Shown here piece by piece: positions 1-9,465 of a DNA stretch of 64,000 nucleotides. Source of the stretch: Neoceratodus forsteri (Eukaryota > Chordata > Ceratodontiformes > Ceratodontidae); NCBI GenBank assembly GCA_016271365.2, contig CM057459.1, positions 485,845,501 through 485,909,500 on the forward strand, in the 5' to 3' direction. Numbering within the stretch: the first letter of the stretch is position 1; each line of letters starts with the position of its first letter. Both the position numbers and the translations under genes were made by a program. The notes beneath the pieces are model-generated. The model did not search any database. It was not told the DNA's origin and saw nothing but the letters and a program-made list of their open reading frames with translations.

Positions 1-1535
1 TTTCTCACCCAACTGCTATAGCAAAGAAAAAGGTGCTGGAGTGACATTGCTGCAGCAAGCAACGTTTCTTGTTCGTAGCTAAATGCAGGTATGATCACCT
101 CCCTGGTCACCCTCAGTCAGTGTTTTGGACAGCTGTCATGGATGGAAAAGAGGTGGTTAGGGCAAAATAAAAAAAAGGGTTATTTTCAAAGGGGAAAAAC
201 AAATTTCACTGTAATCATGAAATCTGTTACTCCAGTGAATTAATTAACAGATCGACAAACTTGAATGCAGACATAAAATAAAAGATAAATAGTACAATGA
301 CCAAAGAAGGCCATATTCAGACTGAATGAAAATGGACTAATCTGGGTACCTTACGGTAATGTACAGATTATGAATAATTAGGGTTGCTACAACATCCTAC
401 AATTCACCCATGCAAATTTGTCCGCGGATGGTTGTTACAGACATTACACATGAGTTTTGGGCAGTTGGCAACAAGGCATGGGGCAGTCGGCAGTCTGAGG
501 CTATACAGATTTAAAAAAAAAAAAAAAACAGAAACGCACCACAGAGGCAGAAGGAGGAAACTACTGAACAGTAGAAACTTCTAAGTGTGTTTTAATGGAT
601 GAATGTGAGTAACACTGGTTAAGGTTGGTAGTCTGTTACTTCACTAGCCATATCTGAGCTCCTGACAACATCGGGAATCAAGTGAAATAAATAATAATAA
701 TATCAAATCCAAGCCTTGTACTACATCTGCCTTGACAGCCTCCTGTGGCAAGCTCCCTCACATTCATATTACACTCTGTGTGAAGTAATTCGTTTTGTGC
801 TCCTAAACTGACTTTGTACACTGCATCATGGTGCTGTTGCCGCAACTGTGTTCTCTCCTGACATGCTCTTAAGTTTTTGCTCATAAAATAATTTACTCCA
901 TATGCCTATGTGATTTTGTTCACTTCACTGACCTTTTGTATGTAATTCATTCCTGATTTTACAGAACACTTCTATGTAGTACAAATGAACTGTAACGTTT
1001 GTCTCGCTGCCTTGTAGAATACCTACAAAATATGCACCCTGAATTACTTTACAAATTAGTTTCTAAGTAGGAACTAAACTGTGAGGGTGACTTTTTAAAA
1101 AATGGCTTGTGTTTGGAGTTACTGAAGAGGCATCTGTTGATAAAAACATTTTGGCTGATTGCTTAAAATTCCTTATTTCTCACCTACGAAATTCTGGCGA
1201 AATGCGCAAATTTCGCGAATATTTCATGGGTCGAAATTCATGATTTCACCAGAATTTCGCTGGCAAAATTACATTTTGCTGCATCCCTAGGCACCACTGC
1301 GGTCAAGCTTCAGCTGCAGGGAGCAGCTTAAAATAGAGCAGTTTAATGCATGACTGGCATGGGGGCATTTTCTAAGAGACTGGGGCCAAACTTGGTGGTG
1401 ATGGAAGCTGTTCAAGAGGGATGGCCTACACCCAAGTTGAAAAGGAATTTGGAAGCTTGAGAATATGTTTACAAAACACCTAGAAAGAACTTTTAACAAT
1501 TCCAAAAGTCCATTTGCACAATTGAAATCTGCTCC
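1..1535. other. Unassigned non-coding stretch
   Basis: I recognise no gene or named repeat here. All open frames are short and lack protein-like composition. There is an A-run at about 513-528, which could be the tail of an old retroposed copy. A short inverted repeat lies at 1187-1259 and is listed separately. The text just after it, ending in tgctgcatccctag, looks like the edge of an interspersed repeat, but I cannot place it. Confidence 0.5.
1187..1259. repeat. Short imperfect hairpin (17 bp arms)
   Basis: The left arm at 1187-1203 (cgaaattctggcgaaat) pairs with the right arm at 1243-1259 (atttcaccagaatttcg), with one mismatch. The spacer carries further gcaaatttcgc and tcgaaattca motifs, so the whole stretch is rich in self-complementary AATTTCG words. 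It may be the terminus of a small DNA element. No target duplication was found. Confidence 0.5.
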
Positions 1536-2152
1536 AAGAAATGCTCAGAACCTGCTGTCCCAGTGGCGCTGAGGGTTGAGGCACTGGACACCTTCCCTCA
1601 TGCCACGCCATTTACCCATGTTCAGGAATGAGCATGGGCTGCTGGGGGTCAGCGACGAAGAAAAGGATCAGGCATCCATTGGCCTGCTCTCCTTCTCTGG
1701 GGAGGGAGGACACTAGCACTTGGTGCACTGCTGGCTCCCAGCGGAGGCTGGGGGCTGGTGCACCAAGGTTACAACAGGGGAAGGCAAGGCAGATGTTTGG
1801 AAGAACGCATACGGGAGCATGCTCGTTCGCTCCTTGGGCATCATTGCATGTCCTCGGCTTGAGGGAACAAAAAAAAACGGAGGAAAAAGAGGTCTTGGCA
1901 TGATTCATAGCGGTCAGTCCCTGCAGGCACCATCCCCGTGACTGGCAGCAACACACCTCCAGCACCAAATTCTTGTGTGAGGCGGGTCAAGGGATCCCCA
2001 CCACCCCACCATGGGGGGCAAACCATGGGGTAGCTGGAGGTTAAGGTGTGAGCAGGGGATGGGGCTGGGGGATCCGACAGGAAGTAATGCCACCAGGGAC
2101 TGGGAGGATAAATAAATTAACAAAAAAAAATGAAGAAATGCTCAGAACCTGC
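1536..2152 (+). mobile_element. SINE-like retroposed insertion with perfect 20 bp target-site duplication
   Basis: The 20 bp word starting aagaaatgctcagaacctg occurs at 1536-1555 and again, identical, at 2133-2152. It brackets 577 bp of GC-rich sequence that ends in an A-rich tail (aataaattaacaaaaaaaaa, 2111-2130). A long direct flanking repeat plus an A-rich 3' end is the mark of target-primed reverse transcription, so this is a retroposed insertion on the plus strand. A diverged second copy lies at about 6120-6712 on the minus strand, which shows it is a repeat family and not a processed gene. I see no convincing Pol III A or B box and cannot name the family. The short open frames inside are not conserved between the two copies as protein. 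Confidence 0.75.
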
Positions 2153-2469
2153 AAAAGGGAAATATGGCTTCAGGAATTGTCCAATACTACAGCCAGAACT
2201 TTGGTTTAAATTCTGTCTCTTATCACATTGTGCTTAATTATAGGATATTTCAAAGTTTAGTTTTCCAAACCAGTATGAGCCAGGCAGCACAGAGATTGGG
2301 ATCTGGGGGTACTGATGGGGAGCAAATAATCAGTTTATCTCAAAATTAAAAAAATATATATTTTTAACTTCAGATCACATACAGTATGTAAGTGAAAGAG
2401 CAGGTGGGGGAAGGGCTTGGTTTTAGTGTATGGGACCATCCAGTTAAAAACAATTTACATAAGACCTGT
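2153..2469. other. Unassigned stretch beside the PLE
   Basis: This is AT-rich sequence with no recognised coding or repeat signal. It follows the right target duplication of the SINE-like insertion and precedes the region matching the C-terminal end of the minus-strand PLE. It may include the 3' untranslated part of that PLE, but nothing here proves it. Confidence 0.35.
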
Positions 2470-2639
2470 CTATTATATTTCTTCATTCAAACCATGTCTA
2501 GGACTTAGGCAGTTTAAATGATCAGTTCACCAACCCTCCCTTTTAAAGAGAGCTCTGTCCCAGTTACCTCCTCTTATAGGTTTTTTAACCCTTTCACATC
2601 TCATGAATCAAGCTGATGCTATGTATCTCTGAGACAACG
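2470..2639 (-). pseudogene. PLE C-terminal tail, separated from its GIY-YIG domain
   Basis: On the minus strand, switching frames, this stretch gives RGGNWD-like, LFKREGW and LNCLSPRHGLNEEI-like words. PLE proteins carry such words just after the GIY-YIG domain (the usual pattern is RGGD, then LL-RE--WI, then P-GLNE-). Its position directly on the far side of the foldback insertion supports one original PLE split by that insertion. Several stops and frameshifts are present. Confidence 0.55.
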
Positions 2640-2840
2640 TGCCCAATTTTCAAAGAATAATGCTGGGCTTGCATCAAGCCCTTGTCAACCTTGATGTATA
2701 TCACAACTGTGCCAAACTCCTTTGATGCAACTGCTTCCAATTTTAGTACACTGGACGTGGTTGTGACAGTTTCCACAATTTACAGCACCTTGTGCCAAAT
2801 GCTTGACACAAGTCCCGTAAAAAGGGTCCCCTAAATAGCA

Positions 2841-2873
2841 CAAGTTAGACCAGGGGGGAGCTGGTCTAACTTG
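2841..2873. repeat. Perfect 13 bp hairpin in foldback copy 1
   Basis: caagttagaccag at 2841-2853 is followed by a 7-base loop and ctggtctaacttg at 2861-2873, an exact inverted repeat. The core TTAGACCAG/CTGGTCTAA recurs at the comparable internal position in other copies of this element family (9744-9769 and 34733-34820). Confidence 0.85.
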
Positions 2874-2949
2874 CAGCATTTGGCACAAGGGACTTGCATC
2901 AGCTGTTGGATGCAGGTTGTGTTAGAAAACTGTGATTGCCACAAATTCT

Positions 2950-3900
2950 GATGCATTGCAGAGGGACTGGAAGGAAAAGCATGTCTCTTTGCAGATGACA
3001 CAAAGATCTGCAACAGAGTTGATGCACAAGGTGGGGTGGAAAGGATGAGAAGGGACTTGGCAAGGTTAGAGGAATGGTCAAATGTATGGCATCTTAGATT
3101 CAATGCTAAGAAGTGCAAGGTAATGCACCTGGGAAACAAAAACCCAGGGGAAGAGTACACAATGGTGGGTGAGATACTAACAACAACAAAAATGGAAAGG
3201 AACCTGAGGGTAGTCATATCAGATGACCTAAAGGTGGTCAAGCAATGTGAGAGGGCAGCAAGGAGGGCTGGGGGGATACTGGGATGCATAGGGAGAGGCA
3301 TCACCAGTAGAAAACAGGAAGTTATTATCCTTCTGTACAGACAGCTGGTGAGACCCCATCTGGAGTACTGCATGCAGTTCTGAGACCCAATTCTGCAAAG
3401 ACATAGACAGGATGGAAGCTGTCCAGAGGAGGGCACTAAAATGGTGCAGGGTCTGCACTGGAAGACATATGAAGAGAGACTTAAGGAACTTAATATGTAT
3501 AGCCTCGAGGAAAGGAGGGAGAGGGAGGACATGATAGAAACTTTCAAGTACCTCACGGAATCAACAAAGTCCAAGAGGGTAGCATCTTTCAAAAAGAGGT
3601 ATACAAAACGAGGGGCACAATTTGAAGATAGAGGGGTGGCTCAGAGGTAATTTAAGGAAGTATTTTTTCACAGAGAGGGCTGTGGATGCATGGAACAGCC
3701 TTCCGGAGGAGGTTGTGGAGTCAAAAACAGTGGTGGAATTCAAGCATGCATGGGACAGTCATAAGACAATTCTAGGGGGTGGGGGTAGAAAGAAGTAGGC
3801 TGCCAGTTAACTAGGATCTGCAGCTTATCCATTAGGTAGGGAAATGGGCAGACTGGGTGGGCCAAGCGGTCCTTATCTGCCATCAAATTCTATGTTTCTA
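2950..3900 (+). mobile_element. CR1 LINE, 5'-truncated 3' end (copy C)
   Basis: The translation from 3036 reads ERMRRDLARLEEWSNVWHLR, then FNAKKCKVMHLG, then later [13 protein letters not shown] and LKELNMYSLEERRERED. These are the C-terminal RT and thumb blocks of CR1. It opens at the point corresponding to about 54105 in the better copy at 53762-55048 and keeps the FADDTKIC catalytic motif (LCR--H-LFADDTKIC in shifted frames). It ends with the CR1-type 3' terminus, aaattctatgtttcta at about 3885-3900. Several frameshifts are present. It lies inside a foldback element, so it is younger than that element. Confidence 0.9.
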
Positions 3901-3979
3901 AGTCACCCCTTGTGTCAAACTCAGTGACGCAAGTCTCTTGCATCGATCCAAAGCCCTTTGAAAATCAGGCCCAGAGTGT

Positions 3980-4140
3980 CTTGCTACTGCTGAGGTTACA
4001 TTATTAGTCCTAACTGCACTTTTGTGTTCGCTAATATAAGTTGTCAGTGGTCGTGTTGTCTTTCCCATGTAAGTCAAGCCACAGGAACATTTTATCATGT
4101 ACACTACATGGTCTGTGTCACAGGTTATGAAGTGTTTGAT
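3980..4140 (-). pseudogene. PLE GIY-YIG endonuclease domain remnant
   Basis: The minus-strand translation gives HFITCDTDHVVYMIKCSCG, then LTYMGKTTRPLTTYISEHKS, then AVARH. In PLEs this domain starts VVY-I-C-CG--YVGKT and continues R---H---I and PVARHF, so the GIY-YIG core (here VVY...YMG), the downstream Arg/Glu-His block and the VARH block are all recognisable. The domain nicks target DNA for insertion. The reading frame then runs straight into the foldback element terminus at 3973, which cuts the protein. Confidence 0.8.
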
Positions 4141-4149
4141 TACAAACTT

Positions 4150-5690
4150 CTAATTTCTACTTGAGCTAAAGAACTCTTTAACTTTGATTGTGCCTGAACA
4201 ATGTATGCACTTAACCACAACTATAGAAACCTTTTATTTCAGGTCCCCGCCACAGAAAGGTGGACTTTGATGGTTTCCAGTGCTGTGTTTTAATAATCTT
4301 CTGTTTGATGCTATTGGTTCTTCTGGCTGTTACCCGTGGTTTTTGTTCAAAACTTCTTTTCCCTATCTGTATTCTGTAGGATGTATGAATGTCTAAGAAT
4401 TATATCTTTAATTTTGTAAAACTGGTCACTATAAGTAGTAATCATTGACATTCAGTTCTATGCCTCCCCTTGTTTACCCACACTGCTCAAAAGTTGTTCT
4501 CTGGAATTCCCTTCAGCTTTTTGTATTGCTTTTTCCATTGTCCATCCATCATATCCCCTATCTTCAAACTTTTTCATTAGTTATTTTTTGTTTGTTTCAT
4601 ATTTTTGTTCATTTCCACTGTTCCTCTTATATCTTAATAATTGACTATAGGGGATGCTCTCAATTAATTTCTTTGGATGATACATTTTTGCATACAGAAT
4701 TCTTTTTAAATGGTGTCATGAGGATGTTAGCATATGTGGGGGCCATACTTGCCCCCATTAGCTGTTTCCCTTTTCTGCAAATATGTCTTATTCTCAAATT
4801 GGAAAAAAATGTTGTATAACACCATTTCTGTCAATTTCAAGACGAACTCATCTGGTGGATTTAATTCCTCTCTTTCACATAAAGGTTGTTTCAATGCCTC
4901 TATTCCTTTAATATGAGAGATGGAAGTATAAAGATTCTTTACATCAATGGTCACTATAATTACATTTGCAAAATTATGTCCCTCCCTATTAAAATTGCCC
5001 AGAATCTGAATAAGGTGCCTTGAATCTTTAAGGAAAGACTGGGATTTTTCTACTAGTGACTTGCAGTGAAAGTCTACAGAAAGAGACAAGGGTTCATTTA
5101 TCGAACCCTGTCTAGAGATCTCCTTGCAGGGTTCACTGGAGTTTTACGTATCTTTGGTAATACATAAAAGAGTGGTACTTTCAGATGTTTACATCTTAGT
5201 GCTTTCCCCACCTATGGTTCTATCTATTGTTTTTCTTCAGCCTCTTCCACTACCTGTCTGATGGTTTCTTTCAAATTCTCAAATGGAATTCCACTGACCC
5301 TTTCATAGTTGGTTACATCATTTAGTTGTGCATTACATTCAATCTGATAGTCTACTTTATTCATAAGTACTATTCCTCCACCCTTTTCTGCACTTTTTGC
5401 TATGATGTTATCATCTTCTAATCTTCTTAAGGCTTGGTATTCTAATATGTGAGGTTATATCTTCTAGGCTGTTTTGTACTGTTCTTAATGAGATGTTCAA
5501 CTTCATTTTTACTATCTGATTACAGGTTTCAATGTTGACTGGTATTGGGCATGGGGGAAGAAAAGTAGATATGATTTTAGTGATTTTCTTAAAGACACTT
5601 CCTGGTGTTTCAAATTCCCATTTTTCTGATGCTCTCGAAAATGTTTTCAAGGTTGTTTTCTGGCACAAGTACATTCTTAAATATATGGAA
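4150..5690 (-). pseudogene. PLE reverse transcriptase core, catalytic motif C deleted
   Basis: On the minus strand, 5674-5411 gives the pre-palm region ending SLRTVQNSLEDITSHIRIPS. Then 5405-5220 gives AEKGGGIVLMNKVDYQIEC, the AdKGG-iVvm---Y block of PLE RTs. At 5089-4727 motif A appears as VTIDVKNLYTSISHIKGIEA, with the catalytic Asp present, followed by GKYGPH (normally GA-yaP). From about 4700 the sequence jumps to HPKKLIESIPYSQLLRYKR, which lies beyond motif C, so the Y/I-DD catalytic pair and surrounding palm appear deleted. The copy could not encode an active RT. Confidence 0.8.
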
Positions 5691-5989
5691 GCATTATAAG
5701 AATACTGATTTCTCCTATTTTGTCATGTCCAGCTAAGAATATATACAGGATGGCAGCAAGGAAATTAGCTCCAACAATCGCAGTAGTTGGTATCAATCAA
5801 GGCACTTTACCTAAATAGCTGTCTGTCTTTGGTTGCACTGTTTATTTTATGTTAAAGTACATGCCATTCTGCATGTATTTTTGAATTGTTTGAATAGCAT
5901 TCTTGCAAGTTTAATTTTTTATTGCGATGTTTCAATTATTTTTGTCCTGAGCCGATCACCTCTGAAACTGCAACTCTGAAAGCAGATAT

Positions 5990-7015
5990 AACCGAAAAAA
6001 GCATGGCAACCCCTGTATTTCTTTTTGTTTCTATATTAATTACCATATTGTACATCTAACAAAAAAATGTTGATGAAAATGACATGGGTTTGAAATGGTT
6101 TTATGTATAAAAACATACAAATATCCCCCCCTTTTTTTGTATACTTTTTTCTCCCCGTCTCCAGTGGCCCACGTTCAGGAGGGAGCTGCAACCCTATCCC
6201 CCCTCCTGACATCCACCATCAGCGCTGACCATCTTGCCCCAGGGCTTACCCACTCTGGTGGAGTCAGCGGGGGACCCCCAAGTCCCTACCGAAGACTGGA
6301 CCAATTCCGGCTGGCACCTGGCTGGTTGGGGAGTGGGACCTGTGAGCCCCTCCTTCATTTAACTGCCAGAGACATTTTTTCCTCTTTTTCCTTTGAGAGA
6401 AAGGGCATGCAATGATGCCAGTGGTGGTGTCATGCATGCTGCCATGTGTGGCATGCCAGGCATCTTCCCTACCTCCCCCCACCTTGTGGAGCATTGGTGT
6501 GCCATCCCCAGCCTCCACTAGGGGAGGACAGGCAAGCACTGGTCACTGATCTCCCCTTCGCAGAGAAGAAGAGCTGTCCTTGGAACACTTGATCCTGCTC
6601 CTCCTCCCTGGCTGACCCCCGGTGACCTGCTCGCACTGCGAACATGGGTTGCCAGTGTGGCAGGAGGTAAGGCACAATGCCTCAGCCCTCCATACCACCG
6701 GGCTGGCCCCCCTTTTATGGGGAATGTCAGCTCATGAGGGTGTCATAGTATTGGTAATTTACTCTATATTTTTCCTTTTGTGGAAAAAATGAAGCAAACA
6801 TCATGACAAATGACGTGTTCTTGTTTCACATTTTCTTTCACATTCACTAGTACATCTAAAATATTGGTATTATAATGACATAAAACAATCTGACCCCTTC
6901 CGGATTTTTCCCTTAAAGAGAGATTAAGTCTCACCAATGTAACTTAAAGACAAGCATGGCAACCCATGTTTTTTGTTGTTGATCTTAAATGGTTAGATGA
7001 CCATCATGTACTGGG
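5990..7015. repeat. Diverged ~60 bp direct repeat flanking the second SINE-like copy
   Basis: aaagcatggcaacccctgta near 5998 and caagcatggcaacccatgtt near 6952 are followed by loosely matching sequence up to gtac near 6052 and 7012. The shared core is about 14 bases identical (aagcatggcaaccc), with further patchy similarity on both sides. The pair brackets ~950 bp that includes the minus-strand SINE-like insertion. It could be a partial PLE tandem arrangement (PLEs often carry terminal pseudo-LTR repeats) or an older duplication. Confidence 0.4.
6120..6712 (-). mobile_element. Second copy of the SINE-like family (minus strand)
   Basis: Read on the minus strand from about 6712, the order of motifs follows the copy at 1556-2132: a GGGCTGAGGCATTG-like start, then GCCAC, CCCATGTTCG, GGGGTCAGC, GGAGGCTGGGG, GCATCATTGCATGCCCT, AGAGGAAAAA. 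It ends in an A-tail (plus strand ctttttttg near 6128-6137). Translated similarity such as GIIACP is shared in one frame, but this is DNA relatedness and not evidence of a protein. It lies between the N-terminal and RT parts of the PLE and therefore inserted into it. No target duplication could be confirmed. Confidence 0.65.
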
Positions 7016-7636
7016 CAAAGAAATTTGACTTTGACATGGGGTTGCTGAAACACCAGGGAACATCCCTAAATATCTGTTTTTTTTTTTCAACTGCCAACAT
7101 TGTTTCTGCAATAATTTCTTTATTAACAAAACATTTTCTGACTCTCAATTTTCTTAGGAATCTTTCCACATCCAATTTCATTCAAAACCATCACATTTTT
7201 GGTTTATGCAAAATCCAAGTCTTCTATTCAAAACTGACTCTTCCAATTGTATTACTTTTCTATTAGAAACATTGAACACTAGGGATTATTTCTCAACTGT
7301 TGTCTGGTCCCATGTTTCTTCTGCTGGGCATCTATATCTCCTCTATAGTTTCCTGATTTGAAGTGCAGGGCATTTCCTCTCATCTGTCTGTTGGAGTTCC
7401 CCATCCCCTTCCCCAGTCCCTCCCTCTGAAAATCCCTCTGAAAGCAATTAGAGTGGTAATAGTTATAGTAACCCCTTCTGGGTGGTCTGCATCTATGTCT
7501 ATTCATGCTATTTCTGTGGTATTATGAATGGTATGCTACTCTGTTTGTTCATAGCTACTGTCTGAATCCCTAAAATGCAAATTTGGGTCTGATCACTAAA
7601 GGCTATAAATTTGTTGACTTTTTGGATTATTTTTCC

Positions 7637-7674
<38 letters not shown>

Positions 7675-7940
7675 TGTATATATATTTCCATCATGGAAAT
7701 CTTTAATGTCCCTGCAAAATTTGTTAGGTTTCAATTGCCTCCAGCTCTCATCATATTCAGCCAGACCCCTCTCTATTTTTGCTAGTATTGTTTCCAGTTC
7801 ATTTATTTCTAGTGTATCCTTCAATTGTGTTTCTAGGTTTTCTATTTGTTTTTGTACTGTCTATTGTTTTCTAACCAATGTTTCAATTATTAACAGCATG
7901 AATTCAAAAGAACATTTTGATCTAATACCATCCCAACTTT
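6990..7940 (-). pseudogene. PLE N-terminal region
   Basis: The minus-strand 7824-7680 reading gives LETILAKIERGLAEYDESWR, then LKPNKFCRDIKDFHDGNIY. The latter matches the KF-RD--DY--G-VY motif that follows the N-terminal coiled coil in Neptune-type PLEs. It is followed by an Arg-rich, low-complexity part (7506-7279) and VERFLRKLRVRKCFVNKE (7170-7117), the conserved F-RKLRL--yF block upstream of the RT. A (TA)n microsatellite interrupts the frame right after GNIY. Confidence 0.7.
7639..7679. repeat. (TA)n microsatellite
   Basis: About 17 TA repeats followed by actgtatatatat. It sits exactly where the PLE N-terminal frame would continue after GNIY, so slippage may have expanded a TAT-rich codon run. 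Confidence 0.95.
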
Positions 7941-8307
7941 CCTGGAATCCATCTACTGTGAACCCTAAGTTTTGCAGTTAGAATCACCAGGCAGGGCTAC
8001 CCCCGGCGCCATCCAGAAACTCTGGAGATGTTCTGGTTTGGAGTTGGTGACCACATCTGTAACTTCACCTGACTGACCCTTCGCAGTTGTATCAGAAAAA
8101 AAGCAGTGCAAGCCAAGACTCCCTTCTCACAGAACTGACCAGCCTGGGCATCTAACCACTGCATCAATGTGCAGACCTGGCTCCATTCCAACATTACTAC
8201 TTTCTGCTCTTCTTCTGGATTTCTGCCCATTTACTGGAACAAACACCAGTCATGGGCCACTCTGTAGTCTGTGGATGTGTTGGGCAGAGGGTATTAATTC
8301 AAACTAA

Positions 8308-8631
8308 CTACAATAAGAACTAGTGTAAACTGACTACTGTTCAGATACAGATTTATTGAACACCTGGCGGTCTTGTTTTTGCCACCACTTGGAAAGCAAT
8401 TTTGTACTGTACTGCCTTATTTACTTTTACATATTTATTTGTATTATTGCACTGCACAATTGCACTTTAATAGAGAGTGCACTGACCCAATGTTTAGTGC
8501 CAGTCTTTTTTGGTTTGCTCCATTTCAGTGTTGGAGCTGGCACAGCAGTCTACTTGGGGCAGCTACCTTGCTTATTTATTGAACACAGACTGTGAAACAC
8601 TCTAGTCAGTTTGCACTGGTTATTATTGCAG
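8308..8631. repeat. Small foldback element with ~29 bp inverted ends
   Basis: ctacaataagaactagtgta (from 8308) with aactgacta pairs with the complement of tagtcagtttgcactggtta plus ttattgcag (8603-8631), with about five mismatches. Inside, atttattgaacac is directly repeated near 8349 and 8573. It looks like a miniature inverted-repeat transposable element (MITE). No target duplication was identified. Confidence 0.5.
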
Positions 8632-8726
8632 CTTGAGTACTGTGCTAGATTTATAGCTGCACCTGAATGTAACTGTGAACCATAAATTGGAAGGACTGCT
8701 ATTAAATGAAACTGTCTGAGAACACT

Positions 8727-8774
8727 GCACCGAACTGATTCTTAATTCAAGCACCGAACTTATTCTCAATTCAA
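8727..8774 (+). repeat. Tandem pair of a 24 bp unit
   Basis: gcaccgaactgattcttaat plus tcaa (8727-8750) is followed by a copy with two substitutions (8751-8774), and a third partial unit begins gcattgg. Confidence 0.85.
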
Positions 8775-9089
8775 GCATTGGTTGTGTCACTTCTGCTTCA
8801 CTGAGTGGGCTGAGGGGGGTGAAATACAACACAAAATGGAGGGTGCACAGAGCAGAGGATTAAAAGTAGATTTTTTAGGTATGTAAACACTTACAGTGTT
8901 TTTTTTTAACTGTTGTTTGCAATTGTTGAATAACACTATGCCACTTGTCTGTGTTTAGCCATAACTGTACACCTTTAAATGTGGGGGTGTGGTGGAGGCA
9001 CAGCTGAGGATAGATAAGTCCATACAGCTGAGATGGGCAAGGAGGGTCTCCCCCCCAGAACAAGTTCAGTCAGGCAGAACAAGCCTGGA

Positions 9090-9465
9090 GGGGAAGGGAC
9101 AATATGGTGGAGCAAATAGAAGTCAAAGGAAAGAAGGGATTGGATATACAGGAAGGAAATAGAAAGGAGTCAGTGAAGCATAGTAGGGGTAGGAGGTTGT
9201 GAGAAAACAGAAAGAGTCAAGGGTACTTCTCAGAGAGAAGCCACACATCAGATGGAGCACAACAGGTATGGAAAGTGTTGTATGCTAATGCCAATGCTGT
9301 GACTGTGAGGGGTCAACTCAGTACCATGAGTGTTAAATACAGGTGCCTGGGTGCACAATGTTCAGTAGAGATAGGAAAAGGAGGTGATGTGGCATGATAC
9401 ATGAAGGAGGGTGTCATGCCTCAGAAATCCAGGAAGCAGGCAGAGGTAAAGAGATTTAGACACAA
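9090..9465 (+). mobile_element. Probable decayed CR1 endonuclease fragment
   Basis: The purine-rich plus strand and frames giving IEIGKGGDVAWYMKEGV-like sequence near 9370-9415 resemble the G-GGGVALYVKEG block of the CR1 apurinic endonuclease. Support is weak, because the flanking EN motifs are not clear. It abuts the foldback element that starts at 9466. Confidence 0.35.

Larger units (their letters stand above)
2640..3973. mobile_element. Foldback/hAT-like non-autonomous element, copy 1, carrying a CR1
   Basis: The left end at 2640 reads tgcccaattttcaaag and the right end at about 3955-3973 reads ctttgaaaatcaggccca, giving a ~17 bp terminal inverted repeat. Sub-terminal sequence is also partly inverted: gggcttgcatcaagcccttg on the left against sequence with cttgtgtcaaactcagtg on the right. 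A perfect 13 bp stem lies at 2841-2873 and corresponds to hairpins in the other family members (9466-10809, 20724-21087, 34485-35638). A CR1 fragment (2950-3900) has landed inside it. The element itself sits inside the PLE. No clean target duplication is visible, so assignment to the hAT superfamily is only a guess from the GGGCC ends. Confidence 0.65.
2470..7940 (-). mobile_element. Penelope-like element (PLE) with GIY-YIG domain, broken and nested
   Basis: Read on the minus strand, PLE pieces follow each other in the expected order. They are an N-terminal coiled-coil part with the KF-RD--DF signature (7940-7680), an Arg/Gly/Asn-rich stretch (7506-7279), an RKLRVRKCF block (7181-6997), the pre-palm and palm of the RT (5690-4727), the SIPYSQLLRYKR thumb block (about 4690-4600), a GIY-YIG endonuclease (4140-3980) and a C-terminal tail (2639-2470). 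Frames shift repeatedly, so the copy is dead. It is interrupted by a SINE-like insertion (about 6120-6712) and by a foldback element (2640-3973). PLEs encode an RT related to telomerase fused to a GIY-YIG nuclease. The order and motifs resemble the Neptune-type PLEs of fishes and amphibians. The clade call is an inference. Confidence 0.85.

Noticed and set aside
1612..1968. 118-codon minus-strand frame and overlapping plus-strand frames
   Set aside because: They lie within the SINE-like insertion. GC-rich sequence gives long frames by chance and the second copy does not preserve them.
2831..3592. 253-codon minus-strand frame
   Set aside because: Antisense shadow of the CR1 RT (copy C), which matches CR1 in the plus-strand sense.
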